Assembly (NCBI GenBank): GCA_024640925.1
Contig: JAHEEB010000001.1
Span: 1 to 23,199 of the forward strand
Length of the DNA stretch: 23,199 bases
Source: Bacteroidota bacterium
GTDB taxonomy: Bacteria > Bacteroidota > Bacteroidia > Bacteroidales > UBA10428
Reading direction: 5' to 3'
The notes beneath the pieces were generated by a model. The model was not told where the DNA came from. It saw nothing but the letters and a program-made list of their open reading frames with translations, and searched no databases. Shown here one piece after another: positions 1-6,795 of this stretch. Both the position numbers and the translations under genes were made by a program. How positions within the stretch are numbered: position 1 is the stretch's first letter; every line of letters begins with the position of its first letter.

Positions 1-345
1 AATGGGGAATAGCGTTGGAACGAATTTATAAGAAGCAACTTTTTGATACCATGAAAGCATGGGTTCGTAGCCTCTTTTAACCAGGCAATAAATAGGCTTT
101 CATCGAAGGGCTCAGCGAAAGGTAAACACGAAAATATTTGAATGAAAAACCCCAACCCCTTAGTAAGGCCTTAGTAAGAGGTTGGAGTTGGTTAAAAACA
201 AACAGAATGCTTGAAACACTTGTTATTAGCGGGTTGAAAACAACTTTTTTATTTTATTCAAACTTATTGGCAGGTAATGTGGAGTTTGGTATATTGTGGG
301 TGGATTTTTATTTACTAAAAATGGAAGATAAAGGGAGAAGAAAGG
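1..345. repeat. Long direct repeat, left copy (truncated by window start)
   Basis: This copy matches 1487-1831. The first 115 bases are identical in both copies; after that, substitutions and small indels accumulate until similarity fades near 345/1831. The unit contains an imperfect inverted repeat (about 148-185; arms of about 11 bp around a TAAGGCCTTA core). The open frame across it (138-365) starts at TTG, and the corresponding frame in the right copy is disrupted, so I do not call a gene. The window begins inside this copy, so its left limit is unknown. Confidence 0.9.
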
Positions 346-380
346 GATGGGAAGTGCACTTATAGTACCAAATGTGGAAA

Positions 381-405
381 ATAGGTGCAGTTTTTATGCA
401 CCTAT
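381..405. other. Small hairpin between left repeat and the orphan gene
   Basis: A perfect 9-bp inverted repeat (381-389 with 397-405) encloses the loop GTTTTTA. It is not followed by a T-run in either direction, so a simple intrinsic terminator is unlikely. It lies about 85 bases before the gene at 489 and could be a leader structure or a remnant of the repeat boundary. No function is assigned. Confidence 0.4.
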
Positions 406-488
406 AAGGATGGCATTTAGTAATTTGCTGAAGTATGAACTATGAGAAATTCAGTTAACTGATTTATGAAACTTAAATAAATAACATT

Positions 489-1352
489 ATGGGTTCAATT
501 GGAATGTTCAAACTTCCATATGCATTGAATAAGCCATATCATCAGTTACCAAAATTGTTTGATGAAAAAAACACTCAATTAGCTGAAGAATTTGCAGCAA
601 GTCACCTCGGCACATATCTAATGAATAAGGAGAATCATTCTGTTTCGGAATGGTTTATTAACCCTAATGATAAAAATAAGGGTGCTGATGTTATTGGAAA
701 AATAGATGGTATAACAAAAGGAATTCAAATTACCCAATTTGTACTTAATAATTATCTTTCTAGGTTTAATCAAGCGAAGAAATTATGCTTAAGTATTTCT
801 GAAGATATAGCAAGAATTTATAATCCATCAATAAAGATAAATGTTCAAATATTTGGTGCAGATAAAAGAAAAGATATTATTCCTGTCGCTAATTCGAAGA
901 CATTTAAAAAATTAGCTAAAATAATAGCTGAGAAAATAGAAGAAAACATAAAAAAAATTATAAATAATGAAGACGATTTAATCTTTCCAGTTGGTGATAA
1001 AGACCTTGAAAAAATAACTCCTGGATTTCATTTACAACAAATACCACCACTACATTACTCAAGTTACTTTGGTTGTGGTAATATATTTATAGATTACGGA
1101 TTTGATGATATATTTATTGCAGAAGGTGATTTGCAAAAAGAAGCTGAAAGAATCTATGAAAAGAAGAATGGAGGTAAATCAGAAATTTTACTAATCTGGT
1201 CCGAAACAAAACAATTAATGGATAAAGGAAATGAGGCTTGTGAAATACTACGGCAGGTATTTCATCAAACTACATTTGAGTCAATTTACTTTATGAGCTT
1301 TGATAATGTTAAAGGTTTCCAAAATAAGATTTATATGATTAAAATAAAGTAG
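489..1352 (+). CDS. Orphan protein with a possible PD-(D/E)XK-like nuclease motif, flanked by direct repeats
   Basis: This 287-residue soluble protein has no signal peptide or membrane segment, and I do not recognise its family. Around residues 60-82 the order is a conserved-looking Asn/Asp turn, GADV, a DG turn and GIQIT. That spacing resembles the D...(E/Q)xT/K core strands of restriction-like (PD-(D/E)XK) nucleases, with Q in place of the usual E. The resemblance is weak and is my inference. The middle (about 140-165) is a lysine-rich predicted helix, and the C-terminus ends in a hydrophobic strand and basic residues. The start is the ATG at 489 after an A-rich leader. The gene stands alone between two copies of a repeat of about 345 bp, and a 17-bp hairpin begins 17 bases after its stop. 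Mobile or defence-type cargo is plausible but unproven. Confidence 0.75.
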   Translation: MGSIGMFKLPYALNKPYHQLPKLFDEKNTQLAEEFAASHLGTYLMNKENHSVSEWFINPNDKNKGADVIGKIDGITKGIQITQFVLNNYLSRFNQAKKLCLSISEDIARIYNPSIKINVQIFGADKRKDIIPVANSKTFKKLAKIIAEKIEENIKKIINNEDDLIFPVGDKDLEKITPGFHLQQIPPLHYSSYFGCGNIFIDYGFDDIFIAEGDLQKEAERIYEKKNGGKSEILLIWSETKQLMDKGNEACEILRQVFHQTTFESIYFMSFDNVKGFQNKIYMIKIK

Positions 1353-1368
1353 AAACGACCACACAATC

Positions 1369-1405
1369 GAGGTTCTCCGCTAGGCAAAGCCTAGCGGAGA
1401 ACCTC
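1369..1405. repeat. Perfect 17-bp hairpin, possibly domain VI of a group II intron relic
   Basis: Bases 1369-1385 and 1389-1405 are perfectly complementary with a three-base AAA loop (TTT on the minus strand). Neither side is followed by a T-run, so it is not a classic intrinsic terminator even though it begins 17 bases after a stop codon. On the minus strand it directly follows GTGGTGTGAGAGG, the order seen at the 3' ends of Bacteroidota group II introns (domain V then domain VI). The intron reading is inference. Confidence 0.6.
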
Positions 1406-1480
1406 TCACACCACTACTCATTTATTAATTTCTTTTCAAAGGTATTCGTGAGGGCTTCGCCGTTCGTATACGGCGGTTCA
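1402..1480 (-). mobile_element. Possible remnant of a group II intron 3' end (split domain V)
   Basis: Read on the minus strand, 1479 downward gives GAACCGCCGTATACGAAC, like the 5' half of a Bacteroidota intron domain V. About 45-50 bases later comes AGTGGTGTGAGAGG, like the 3' half plus the joint to domain VI. In an intact domain V of about 34 bases these halves are only a few bases apart, so this element would be interrupted and inactive. A 75-codon minus-strand open frame (1414-1641) runs through it but shows no reverse-transcriptase motif, and I do not call it a gene. Confidence rests on motif memory only. Confidence 0.35.
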
Positions 1481-1486
1481 TTAAAC

Positions 1487-1831
1487 AATGGGGAATAGCG
1501 TTGGAACGAATTTATAAGAAGCAACTTTTTGATACCATGAAAGCATGGGTTCGTAGCCTCTTTTAACCAGGCAATAAATAGGCTTTCATCGAAGGGCTCA
1601 GTGTAAGGTAAACACGAAAATATTTGAATGAAAAACCCCAACCTCTTAGTAAGGCCTTAGTAATAGGTTGGAGTTGGTTAAAAACAAACAGAATGCTTGC
1701 AACACCTGTTATTAGCGGGTTGAAAACAACCTTTTTATTTTATTCATAAACTTATTGGCAGGTAACGTGGAGTTTGGTATATTGTGGTGGAATATTATTT
1801 AGTAAAAATGAAAGACAAATGGAGAAGAAGA
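1487..1831. repeat. Long direct repeat, right copy
   Basis: This is the partner of 1-345: identical over its first 115 bases, diverging progressively toward 1831. The repeat unit probably also extends leftward to about 1366, because its left neighbour (hairpin and intron-like motif) would fall outside the window in the other copy. The stretch 1353-2020 holds this repeat, the hairpin and one short coding-like remnant, with no convincing gene. Confidence 0.9.
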
Positions 1832-1907
1832 TAAAAGGTGCATCTATTTAGTCATCAGGCCATTGCTGAATTTCCGATAGGGAAGATGGAAATCATATGA
1901 TGGAATA

Positions 1908-1979
1908 ATGACTTTAGAATCATCAGGAGTGGTGGAATTGCCAAATGTGCCTAAAAACGAAGGGAAGGTCATTGTGTAA
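1908..1979 (+). pseudogene. Short coding-like remnant (23 codons)
   Basis: ATG at 1908 opens a 23-residue frame ending at TAA (1977-1979). Its composition (MTLESSGVVELPNVPKNEGK and three more residues) looks more like real protein than random translation of AT-rich DNA. The frame is closed upstream by a TAG about 27 bases before the ATG. It sits just past the right direct repeat and could be the tail of a gene cut off by rearrangement. It could equally be chance. Confidence 0.2.
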
Positions 1980-2020
1980 GGTTATTAGTTAAGTAAAATT
2001 TTAACTGTTAGATTTAATCA

Positions 2021-4045
2021 CTAATAAATTGAGAATCCAAAATCGTCATAAAACAACTCAGATTTACCTGTATTCCAAATAAATAAAGCAAACTCATAAT
2101 CATCGCTTTGAATCTTTGGTAACTGAAATAACAATGTAACTTGCTCCCAGGACCCCTCTTGTTTTACTAAATTTTTAAGGTTATATGATTTGTAATAGAT
2201 ATTTTGCCCATCTGCATTAATTGACACTACAACCTCACAGTTTATGATAGTATCTTTTAGGAAATAAGAAGAAAAAAGAAGGGTACGGGAATTGTTTTTT
2301 AATTCTGGTAAATGTTTTGATTTATAAGTTAATCCATAAACAATATCGGATGTAAGATGACCTGATGATGTACCTGAAAAAGTAAATCTATCCGATGGAT
2401 TGAAGTTTTGCCATAAACTATCAGGTTTATTTTCAAATGTTACTGCTTTTGCAAACACTGGTTCTTTCATATTAAGACCTATAAAACCGAGAAGGCTTTG
2501 CTGATTGTTATCAGAAAGCGTACAAACCGAAATTTTGCCATTATCAGCAATCTTATTTAGTTTTGATAAAATACCAGGGTAGGGTGTATAAATTTCAGGA
2601 ATGAAATATTCATTCTGTACAACAATATAATCGTAATCCCATTTTAGTGCTTCCTCCATATTTTTCTGATTGGTATTCATTACAGCAAAGCCTTTTCTCT
2701 GCATCAGTATAAAAGGCATGTTTGGAGCAACGGCATCAATAACAAGCATTTTTGAACACTTAGAAATGCCTAATGAATCTAAAAAAGTTGATGAATTTTT
2801 ATAATTATTTATAGTTGCTTCTGTCTTGTCCCAAAAACCTGTTTCTCTTCTTTTCTCCTGTGATTTTATTGGTTGAAGGATTAAAAGACAAGAAATAATA
2901 CAAACAGCAGTAACCGTAACAATTTTAAGGTTTCTTTTTTCGGAAAGTGGAATTAATGAAAGAATGAAAATTAAGGACATAATAACTGGCAAAAAGAAGG
3001 TATCCAAAAAATAATAATCGTGTGCAGAAAATTGTCTTAACATTAAGAATGCAAAAACAAGGCAACCAAACATATATGTTATAGTCAAAAGTCCGAAATA
3101 TGCATTTGCTTTCTGAATATTAGATTTTCGAATTACAATAAAATATGCAGAAAGAACAATGATTGCAACAAAAATAACATAATGAGTTTTTGTAAAATAT
3201 TGAAAAAACCAGTTTTCATAGACGTATTTTATAATCTCCTTTGCTTGTCCGATACTATCTGGGGGTAATATGTGATTTAAAAATATTGAACCATATTTTT
3301 CTCTCAAATATCCGTTGTATAGCAGATAGGATAATAGAGATAATATCGAAATGCCCACAGGTATTATTTTAGAGACTAATTTTGTTTCCTTCTTAAGTAA
3401 TCTTATGAATTCAATAGCTAATACTGCAAGAATAGGTATAGCAAATGTTGTTCTGGAAAGTGCAGCCAATGTGAGCAAAAGAATACTTAACCAAAAATCT
3501 TTATTCTTGTTTTCTTTTATATACAGGTAGTAAAAATAAATGCCTATAATAGCATTGGAAAGAGAAGGTATTGTTGGCAGAAAGCCACTTTGATAATAAA
3601 CATATACTGGTGAAGTTGCTGTAAAGACTACAACAAAAACCGATTTTACATAATCTTTGGTTATAGCGTATGATAATTTGAATAGAAAGAAAAGCCCTAA
3701 AAAACTGTATAATAAAATATACATACGAAAAATCCAGGGCGAAGTATTTCCTGAAATCTTCATTAACAAAGCAGGAATATAATCATGTATGGGAAAATCT
3801 ACTGCTGTTGTTGTTTTTTCTGATGGCACTTTCCATTTATCAGGAAATTGGTGATTATATACGAATGTTTGCGGTTTGAAAAAGTTTAAGCCGTTATCAA
3901 GAAAGCCTAAAGATAAGGCATATCTGTCTGATTGGGCCCATGCATGGATATGGGAGGGGAATTCGTTTAGATATTTGTAATGATAAAGAAGCGCTAGAAA
4001 TATTATTATAATAAGAGTAACTACTTTTTTTACTTTGTTTTTCAT
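2021..4045 (-). CDS. Multi-pass GT-C membrane glycosyltransferase with C-terminal beta-rich domain
   Basis: This 674-residue protein looks like a GT39/GT83-type (ArnT/PMT-like) glycosyltransferase, which uses a lipid-phosphate sugar donor in the cytoplasmic membrane. A first membrane helix (about 8-26) is followed by a polar loop with the motif HAWAQSDRYALS (about 34-45), where the acidic residue of GT-C enzymes is expected. About nine to ten further hydrophobic segments follow up to about residue 395. From about 410 to the end it is soluble and extracytoplasmic, with a beta-rich C-terminal part (about 540-674) resembling a carbohydrate-binding sandwich. The start is the ATG at 4043-4045, 33 bases after the higA stop on the same strand, so it may be read from the higBA promoter. 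Substrate is unknown; surface polysaccharide or protein glycosylation is the likely role. Confidence 0.8.
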   Translation of the reverse strand: MKNKVKKVVTLIIIIFLALLYHYKYLNEFPSHIHAWAQSDRYALSLGFLDNGLNFFKPQTFVYNHQFPDKWKVPSEKTTTAVDFPIHDYIPALLMKISGNTSPWIFRMYILLYSFLGLFFLFKLSYAITKDYVKSVFVVVFTATSPVYVYYQSGFLPTIPSLSNAIIGIYFYYLYIKENKNKDFWLSILLLTLAALSRTTFAIPILAVLAIEFIRLLKKETKLVSKIIPVGISILSLLSYLLYNGYLREKYGSIFLNHILPPDSIGQAKEIIKYVYENWFFQYFTKTHYVIFVAIIVLSAYFIVIRKSNIQKANAYFGLLTITYMFGCLVFAFLMLRQFSAHDYYFLDTFFLPVIMSLIFILSLIPLSEKRNLKIVTVTAVCIISCLLILQPIKSQEKRRETGFWDKTEATINNYKNSSTFLDSLGISKCSKMLVIDAVAPNMPFILMQRKGFAVMNTNQKNMEEALKWDYDYIVVQNEYFIPEIYTPYPGILSKLNKIADNGKISVCTLSDNNQQSLLGFIGLNMKEPVFAKAVTFENKPDSLWQNFNPSDRFTFSGTSSGHLTSDIVYGLTYKSKHLPELKNNSRTLLFSSYFLKDTIINCEVVVSINADGQNIYYKSYNLKNLVKQEGSWEQVTLLFQLPKIQSDDYEFALFIWNTGKSELFYDDFGFSIY

Positions 4046-4078
4046 ATAAATAAAATTGATAAAAAACGAAGCTGTCGA

Positions 4079-4399
4079 TTACTTTTTGGACAGCCTCAAT
4101 TGTGGTACGTTTTTTCTTAATGCTATGATTTTATTAAACAAATCATTGTTGATATTTTTCTCTTCTTCAATATCATAATCATCCTGCAATCCAAGCCAAA
4201 ATTTCGCTGAATTATTAAAGTAAGAACTTAATCTTAATGCAGTATCAGCTGTAATCCGCCTTTTACCTTTGATTATTTGCGAAATCCTTGTTTGAGGGAT
4301 ATCTAAATCTTTAGATAGTCTGTACGCTGATATATTTAATGGCAATAAAAATTCTTCTAATAAAATCTCTCCAGGATGTATGTTTTTTAATCTTTCCAT
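4079..4399 (-). CDS. higA: HigA-family antitoxin (XRE-type DNA-binding protein)
   Basis: This 106-residue protein begins with the HigA hallmark HPGEILLEEFLLP (residues 8-20). A helix-turn-helix follows (about 24-60), including LSKDLDIPQTRISQIIKGKRR, 21 residues of typical XRE form, and then SSYFNNSAKFWLGLQ, which is standard for the family. It should neutralise HigB and repress the operon promoter. It lies 11 bases downstream of higB, toxin first and antitoxin second, as is usual for higBA. The membrane glycosyltransferase follows 33 bases later. The length matches the family (about 90-110). Confidence 0.92.
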   Translation of the reverse strand: MERLKNIHPGEILLEEFLLPLNISAYRLSKDLDIPQTRISQIIKGKRRITADTALRLSSYFNNSAKFWLGLQDDYDIEEEKNINNDLFNKIIALRKNVPQLRLSKK

Positions 4400-4410
4400 A
4401 TCTCTAATTT

Positions 4411-4692
4411 TTAGTGGTAATCAATAATCTCTACTCCATATGAATGGTTGTTTTCCCATTTAAAAATAATACGCCATTGGTCATTAATCCGAATACTATA
4501 ATAATCCTTTAATTTACCTGATAATTTTTCGAGTCTATTTGATGGAGGAATCATTAAGTCTGTAATATTTTGAGAGTTATTTAACATCCTTAATTTTCGT
4601 CTGCCAATCTGTTGAGTCTCTATTGGCATTTTTTTAATCCGCTCACCATCCCATATTTTCTCAGTTTCCTTTGATCCAAACGAAATTATCAT
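4411..4692 (-). CDS. higB: HigB-family toxin (RelE-like ribosome-dependent mRNA endonuclease)
   Basis: This 93-residue protein has the RelE/HigB layout: an N-terminal strand (MIISFGSKETEKIW), two helices, then LMIPPSNRLEKLSGKLKDYY and the core strands IRINDQWRIIFKW with the terminal EIIDYH. The basic residues and final Tyr-His are those expected for mRNA cleavage at the ribosomal A site. It is the first gene of the toxin-antitoxin operon and starts at ATG 4690-4692, only about 20 bases from the predicted transcription start. No sign of truncation is seen. Confidence 0.92.
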   Translation of the reverse strand: MIISFGSKETEKIWDGERIKKMPIETQQIGRRKLRMLNNSQNITDLMIPPSNRLEKLSGKLKDYYSIRINDQWRIIFKWENNHSYGVEIIDYH

Positions 4693-4704
4693 GGTATCAT
4701 TTTA

Positions 4705-4715
4705 CGTTACTAACG
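4705..4715. promoter_or_regulatory. Operator-like palindrome for the higBA operon
   Basis: CGTTA-C-TAACG is a perfect 11-base palindrome lying between the -7 box and the higB start, across the likely transcription start. This is where a HigA dimer would be expected to bind for autorepression. Binding is inferred from position only. Confidence 0.5.
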
Positions 4716-4716
4716 C

Positions 4717-4746
4717 CAAAGATAATTATGTTTTTTGGATTGTCAA
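4717..4746 (-). promoter_or_regulatory. Bacteroidota-type promoter of higBA
   Basis: On the minus strand, TTG (4744-4746) is separated by exactly 19 bases from TATCTTTG (4717-4724), a full match to the phylum's -33/-7 consensus (TTTG/TTG and TAnnTTTG). The predicted start near 4711 leaves a leader of about 20 bases before higB. Confidence 0.7.
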
Positions 4747-4913
4747 TTTTAAGAGGCGATCTTTTTTTTAATGCATTATAACAGTGGCAGTATAAAATCG
4801 TTGGATTTCATGGAGACGAACTTATCAACCGATAAGAACCTTGCCAGCGAGCGATGTGCTTGGCATACCATTTAACCCCAATGTTTTATGATCATGTGTT
4901 GTGCGTTCGTGCA

Positions 4914-5477
4914 TTATTTTCGTGTCATTTTATTAATTTTTTCAATCCATTCAGACTTTGAATCAGTATATGCTTCTCTGTCATTTCTATATTTTGAAGC
5001 AAGTTCCAATTTTAAAGCCTCATACTCTTTTGCAATCTCTTTGTGATTTATCAAATAATCCCTAAATCGTATTTCATCCCAATCGCCTTTGTATCTAATA
5101 TGTACATGATATGCTTGTCCTTTAAATCCCTTATTTGTATATCCTTTTATAAAAGTCATATGTGGTGGAGGATTATCAGGTTGTTTGGTAAGTTGGTATC
5201 CGAGTGATTTAAAAATATCCTCTACCTTTTGAATATTAATTTGCTCTGCGATTTGTAATAAGATGTCTATCGTTGGTTTGGCTTTTATTCCCGGGATAGC
5301 TGTACTCCCAATATGGTCAATATTTACAATATCCAATTGTGCGAATAAGTTTTTAATTAGTTTTTTCTCTATCTCATATAAAACAGTCCATTCCTCAGAA
5401 TGCTCCTGAATAATAATAGGAAACAGTTGACCTAATTCTTTAGGTGTCATTTTATGCAAATCTTTTGGAGCTGCCAT
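4914..5477 (-). CDS. GrpB/UPF0157 family protein (nucleotidyltransferase-like fold)
   Basis: This is a member of the GrpB family. The diagnostic segment IDHIGSTAIPGIKAKPTIDI sits at about residues 53-72. HVHIRYKG (about 124-131) and RFRDYLINHKE (about 137-147) follow, all standard family motifs. The fold resembles a minimal nucleotidyltransferase, but no reaction is firmly established. I chose the ATG at 5475-5477 (187 residues) over a TTG two codons upstream because ATG is the normal start. The N-terminal extension of about 20 residues before the core is slightly longer than in many relatives. It is a single gene in the accessory region; such genes are often mobile cargo. Confidence 0.88.
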   Translation of the reverse strand: MAAPKDLHKMTPKELGQLFPIIIQEHSEEWTVLYEIEKKLIKNLFAQLDIVNIDHIGSTAIPGIKAKPTIDILLQIAEQINIQKVEDIFKSLGYQLTKQPDNPPPHMTFIKGYTNKGFKGQAYHVHIRYKGDWDEIRFRDYLINHKEIAKEYEALKLELASKYRNDREAYTDSKSEWIEKINKMTRK

Positions 5478-5561
5478 ATTCAATCATTTCCAATTATTTT
5501 CTATATTCATACTTGCTTGTAAGGTCTTGTTCATGACTCGTGTTGAATCGTAATTTATTAA

Positions 5562-6074
5562 TTAATTGAAATTTATCTGAAAATTCTCAAATATTTTCTT
5601 TGTAAGATTGATAGAACAATCAATAAAACAATCACCTCCATCCGCAACCATCATCATTTTATTTCTCCAATTAATTCTTGTATATTCAGATTCATTATAG
5701 AACCCTTTACAAAATCCGTGAATCCAAAATTTTTGGTCGTCAGAATTTGTGATAGGCTTTATCTGAAATTTATAATTTTTTATGTCTAGAATACCCGAAA
5801 TAGAGTCTTTACAATATTTTTTCCCTTTGGCTAAATAATTTGAAACGATTTTGTCATTATAGTTTTCTATAGCTTTATTCAGAATCACTAAAATAGAATC
5901 AATCTGATTAGTTGTCAATTCATTGACTCTATTGTTATTATGTTTCTCCGAATTCAATTTTATAATGACAAAATCTGAAGTGTCTATAGTATTAGATTGT
6001 CCTTGTAGTATATTTTTCTGAGAGCATAAACTACTAATAATCAAAAAGAAATATATTACTTTAAGTGTCTTCAT
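5562..6074 (-). CDS. Secreted orphan protein of Bacteroidota type
   Basis: Starting at ATG 6072-6074, this 170-residue protein has a signal peptide (MKTLKVIYFFLIISSLCSQ, 19 residues). The cysteine near its end lacks a good lipobox, so a soluble exported protein is a little more likely than a lipoprotein. The longer frame from 6110 would bury this signal, so I rejected it. The mature part is alpha/beta-like and ends with MVADGGDCFIDCSINLTKK. This resembles a tail seen in many uncharacterised Bacteroidota secreted proteins, in which a DGG-C turn is followed by an INLT(K)K strand. The function is unknown. It has no close operon partner. Confidence 0.7.
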   Translation of the reverse strand: MKTLKVIYFFLIISSLCSQKNILQGQSNTIDTSDFVIIKLNSEKHNNNRVNELTTNQIDSILVILNKAIENYNDKIVSNYLAKGKKYCKDSISGILDIKNYKFQIKPITNSDDQKFWIHGFCKGFYNESEYTRINWRNKMMMVADGGDCFIDCSINLTKKIFENFQINFN

Positions 6075-6198
6075 TTTATGGTGGCCAACTACATTATTAG
6101 TATATGTCAATAATATCCTTCCCCATAAAAATAATAAAAATACCCTAATCGATTAATTTTTTCATATATTTTAATGCGTTCATTTTGTGTTTATTATA

Positions 6199-6254
6199 CG
6201 ACCATAAACGACTAACAAACGACTATAACCGACTATAAACATTTAACAACCGAC
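6199..6254. repeat. Helically phased CGAC repeats upstream of ssb
   Basis: CGAC occurs at 6199, 6209, 6220, 6230 and 6251, mostly within the longer form CGACYAWAAAC or CGACTATAAC. The spacings are 10, 11, 10 and 21 bases, close to one or two helical turns, with a degenerate unit (ATTTAAC) in the 6241 slot. The array ends where a -33 element would be expected for the TATGTTTG box at 6274. It looks like a set of protein-binding sites on one DNA face. Confidence 0.7.
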
Positions 6255-6273
6255 TTTTTTTTGCTCACCATTT

Positions 6274-6281
6274 TATGTTTG
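6274..6281 (+). promoter_or_regulatory. Probable -7 element of the ssb promoter
   Basis: TATGTTTG matches the Bacteroidota -7 consensus TAnnTTTG. No TTG/TTTG lies 19 bases upstream; that position is occupied by the last CGAC repeat (6251-6254). This suggests a weak promoter that may depend on a protein bound to the CGAC array. The predicted transcript would have a leader of about 85 bases. Confidence 0.5.
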
Positions 6282-6371
6282 CATCAGAAATTTTTACTCA
6301 GGGTTTTAATCCCAAAACAAACACGAAAAAAATTAAACAGATAATAAATTAAACAATTAAAATTAAACATT

Positions 6372-6710
6372 ATGAAAGACTTAAGAAACAGAGTACAGTT
6401 AATCGGTAACCTTGGTATGGATCCTGATTTTAAAACTTTTGAAAATGGTAAAAAAATCGCAAAATTTTCGCTTGCTACGTCACAAACCTATTATGACAAT
6501 AACGGAGAGAAAATTACCGATACTCAATGGCATAACATTGTAGCCTGGGGAACCATAGCTGAAAGAGCAGAGAAGTATCTTAAAAAAGGAAGCTCAGTAT
6601 TAGTGGAAGGCAAGATTGTATATCGCAATTATGACGACAAAAATGGCCAGAAAAAAACTATCACGGAGATAAGTATGAGTGACATGGTAATGCTTAACAA
6701 AAAGGATTGA
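6372..6710 (+). CDS. ssb: Single-stranded DNA-binding protein, short form without acidic tail
   Basis: This 112-residue protein is almost entirely an SSB OB-fold: RVQLIGNLGMDPDFKTFENG (7-26), the KFSLATSQTY strand, TQWHNIVAWG (about 51-60) and AEKYLKKGSSVLVEGKI (about 66-82). It binds single-stranded DNA during replication, repair or recombination. It stops right after the OB-fold and ends in LNKKD. The glycine/proline-rich linker and acidic tip (DDDIPF-like) that dock partner enzymes in the housekeeping SSB are absent. It is therefore probably a second SSB paralogue with a special role. It is monocistronic, with its own -7 box and a strong terminator. Confidence 0.93.
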   Translation: MKDLRNRVQLIGNLGMDPDFKTFENGKKIAKFSLATSQTYYDNNGEKITDTQWHNIVAWGTIAERAEKYLKKGSSVLVEGKIVYRNYDDKNGQKKTITEISMSDMVMLNKKD

Positions 6711-6735
6711 GCATTGTTATTTGATTCCAAAGAAA

Positions 6736-6768
6736 AAAGGGCGGTACCATGACCGCCCTTTTGTATTT
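6736..6768. terminator. Bidirectional intrinsic terminator between ssb and korC
   Basis: A 10-bp perfect stem (6736-6745 with 6752-6761; GGGCGGT/ACCGCCC core) has a six-base loop. It is followed by TTGTATTTT on the plus strand and, on the minus strand, extends into a T-rich run. It can end both the ssb transcript and the converging kor operon transcript. Confidence 0.85.
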
Positions 6769-6795
6769 TAATCCTACCTGGTTATTTAATCCAAA

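Noticed and set aside
138..365. 75-codon open frame on the plus strand inside the left repeat
   Set aside because: It starts at TTG, and the equivalent frame in the right repeat copy is broken by indels; the composition is not protein-like over its length.
1369..1405. Intrinsic terminator of the orphan gene
   Set aside because: The stem is perfect and well placed, but no T-run follows on either strand, so RNA-based termination is not supported.
1414..1641. 75-codon minus-strand open frame across the right repeat
   Set aside because: It reads through the intron-like RNA motif and shows no reverse-transcriptase or other domain; it is better explained as a chance frame in a structured repeat.
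2021..6110. Integron-like gene cassette array
   Set aside because: Genes run in one direction and include typical cassette cargo (toxin-antitoxin, GrpB, orphan). However, I found no attC-like RYYYAAC/GTTRRRY pairs in the right order between them, and no integrase.
6199..6254. CRISPR array
   Set aside because: Repeats of 4-10 bases at one-helical-turn spacing have no spacers and are far too short.
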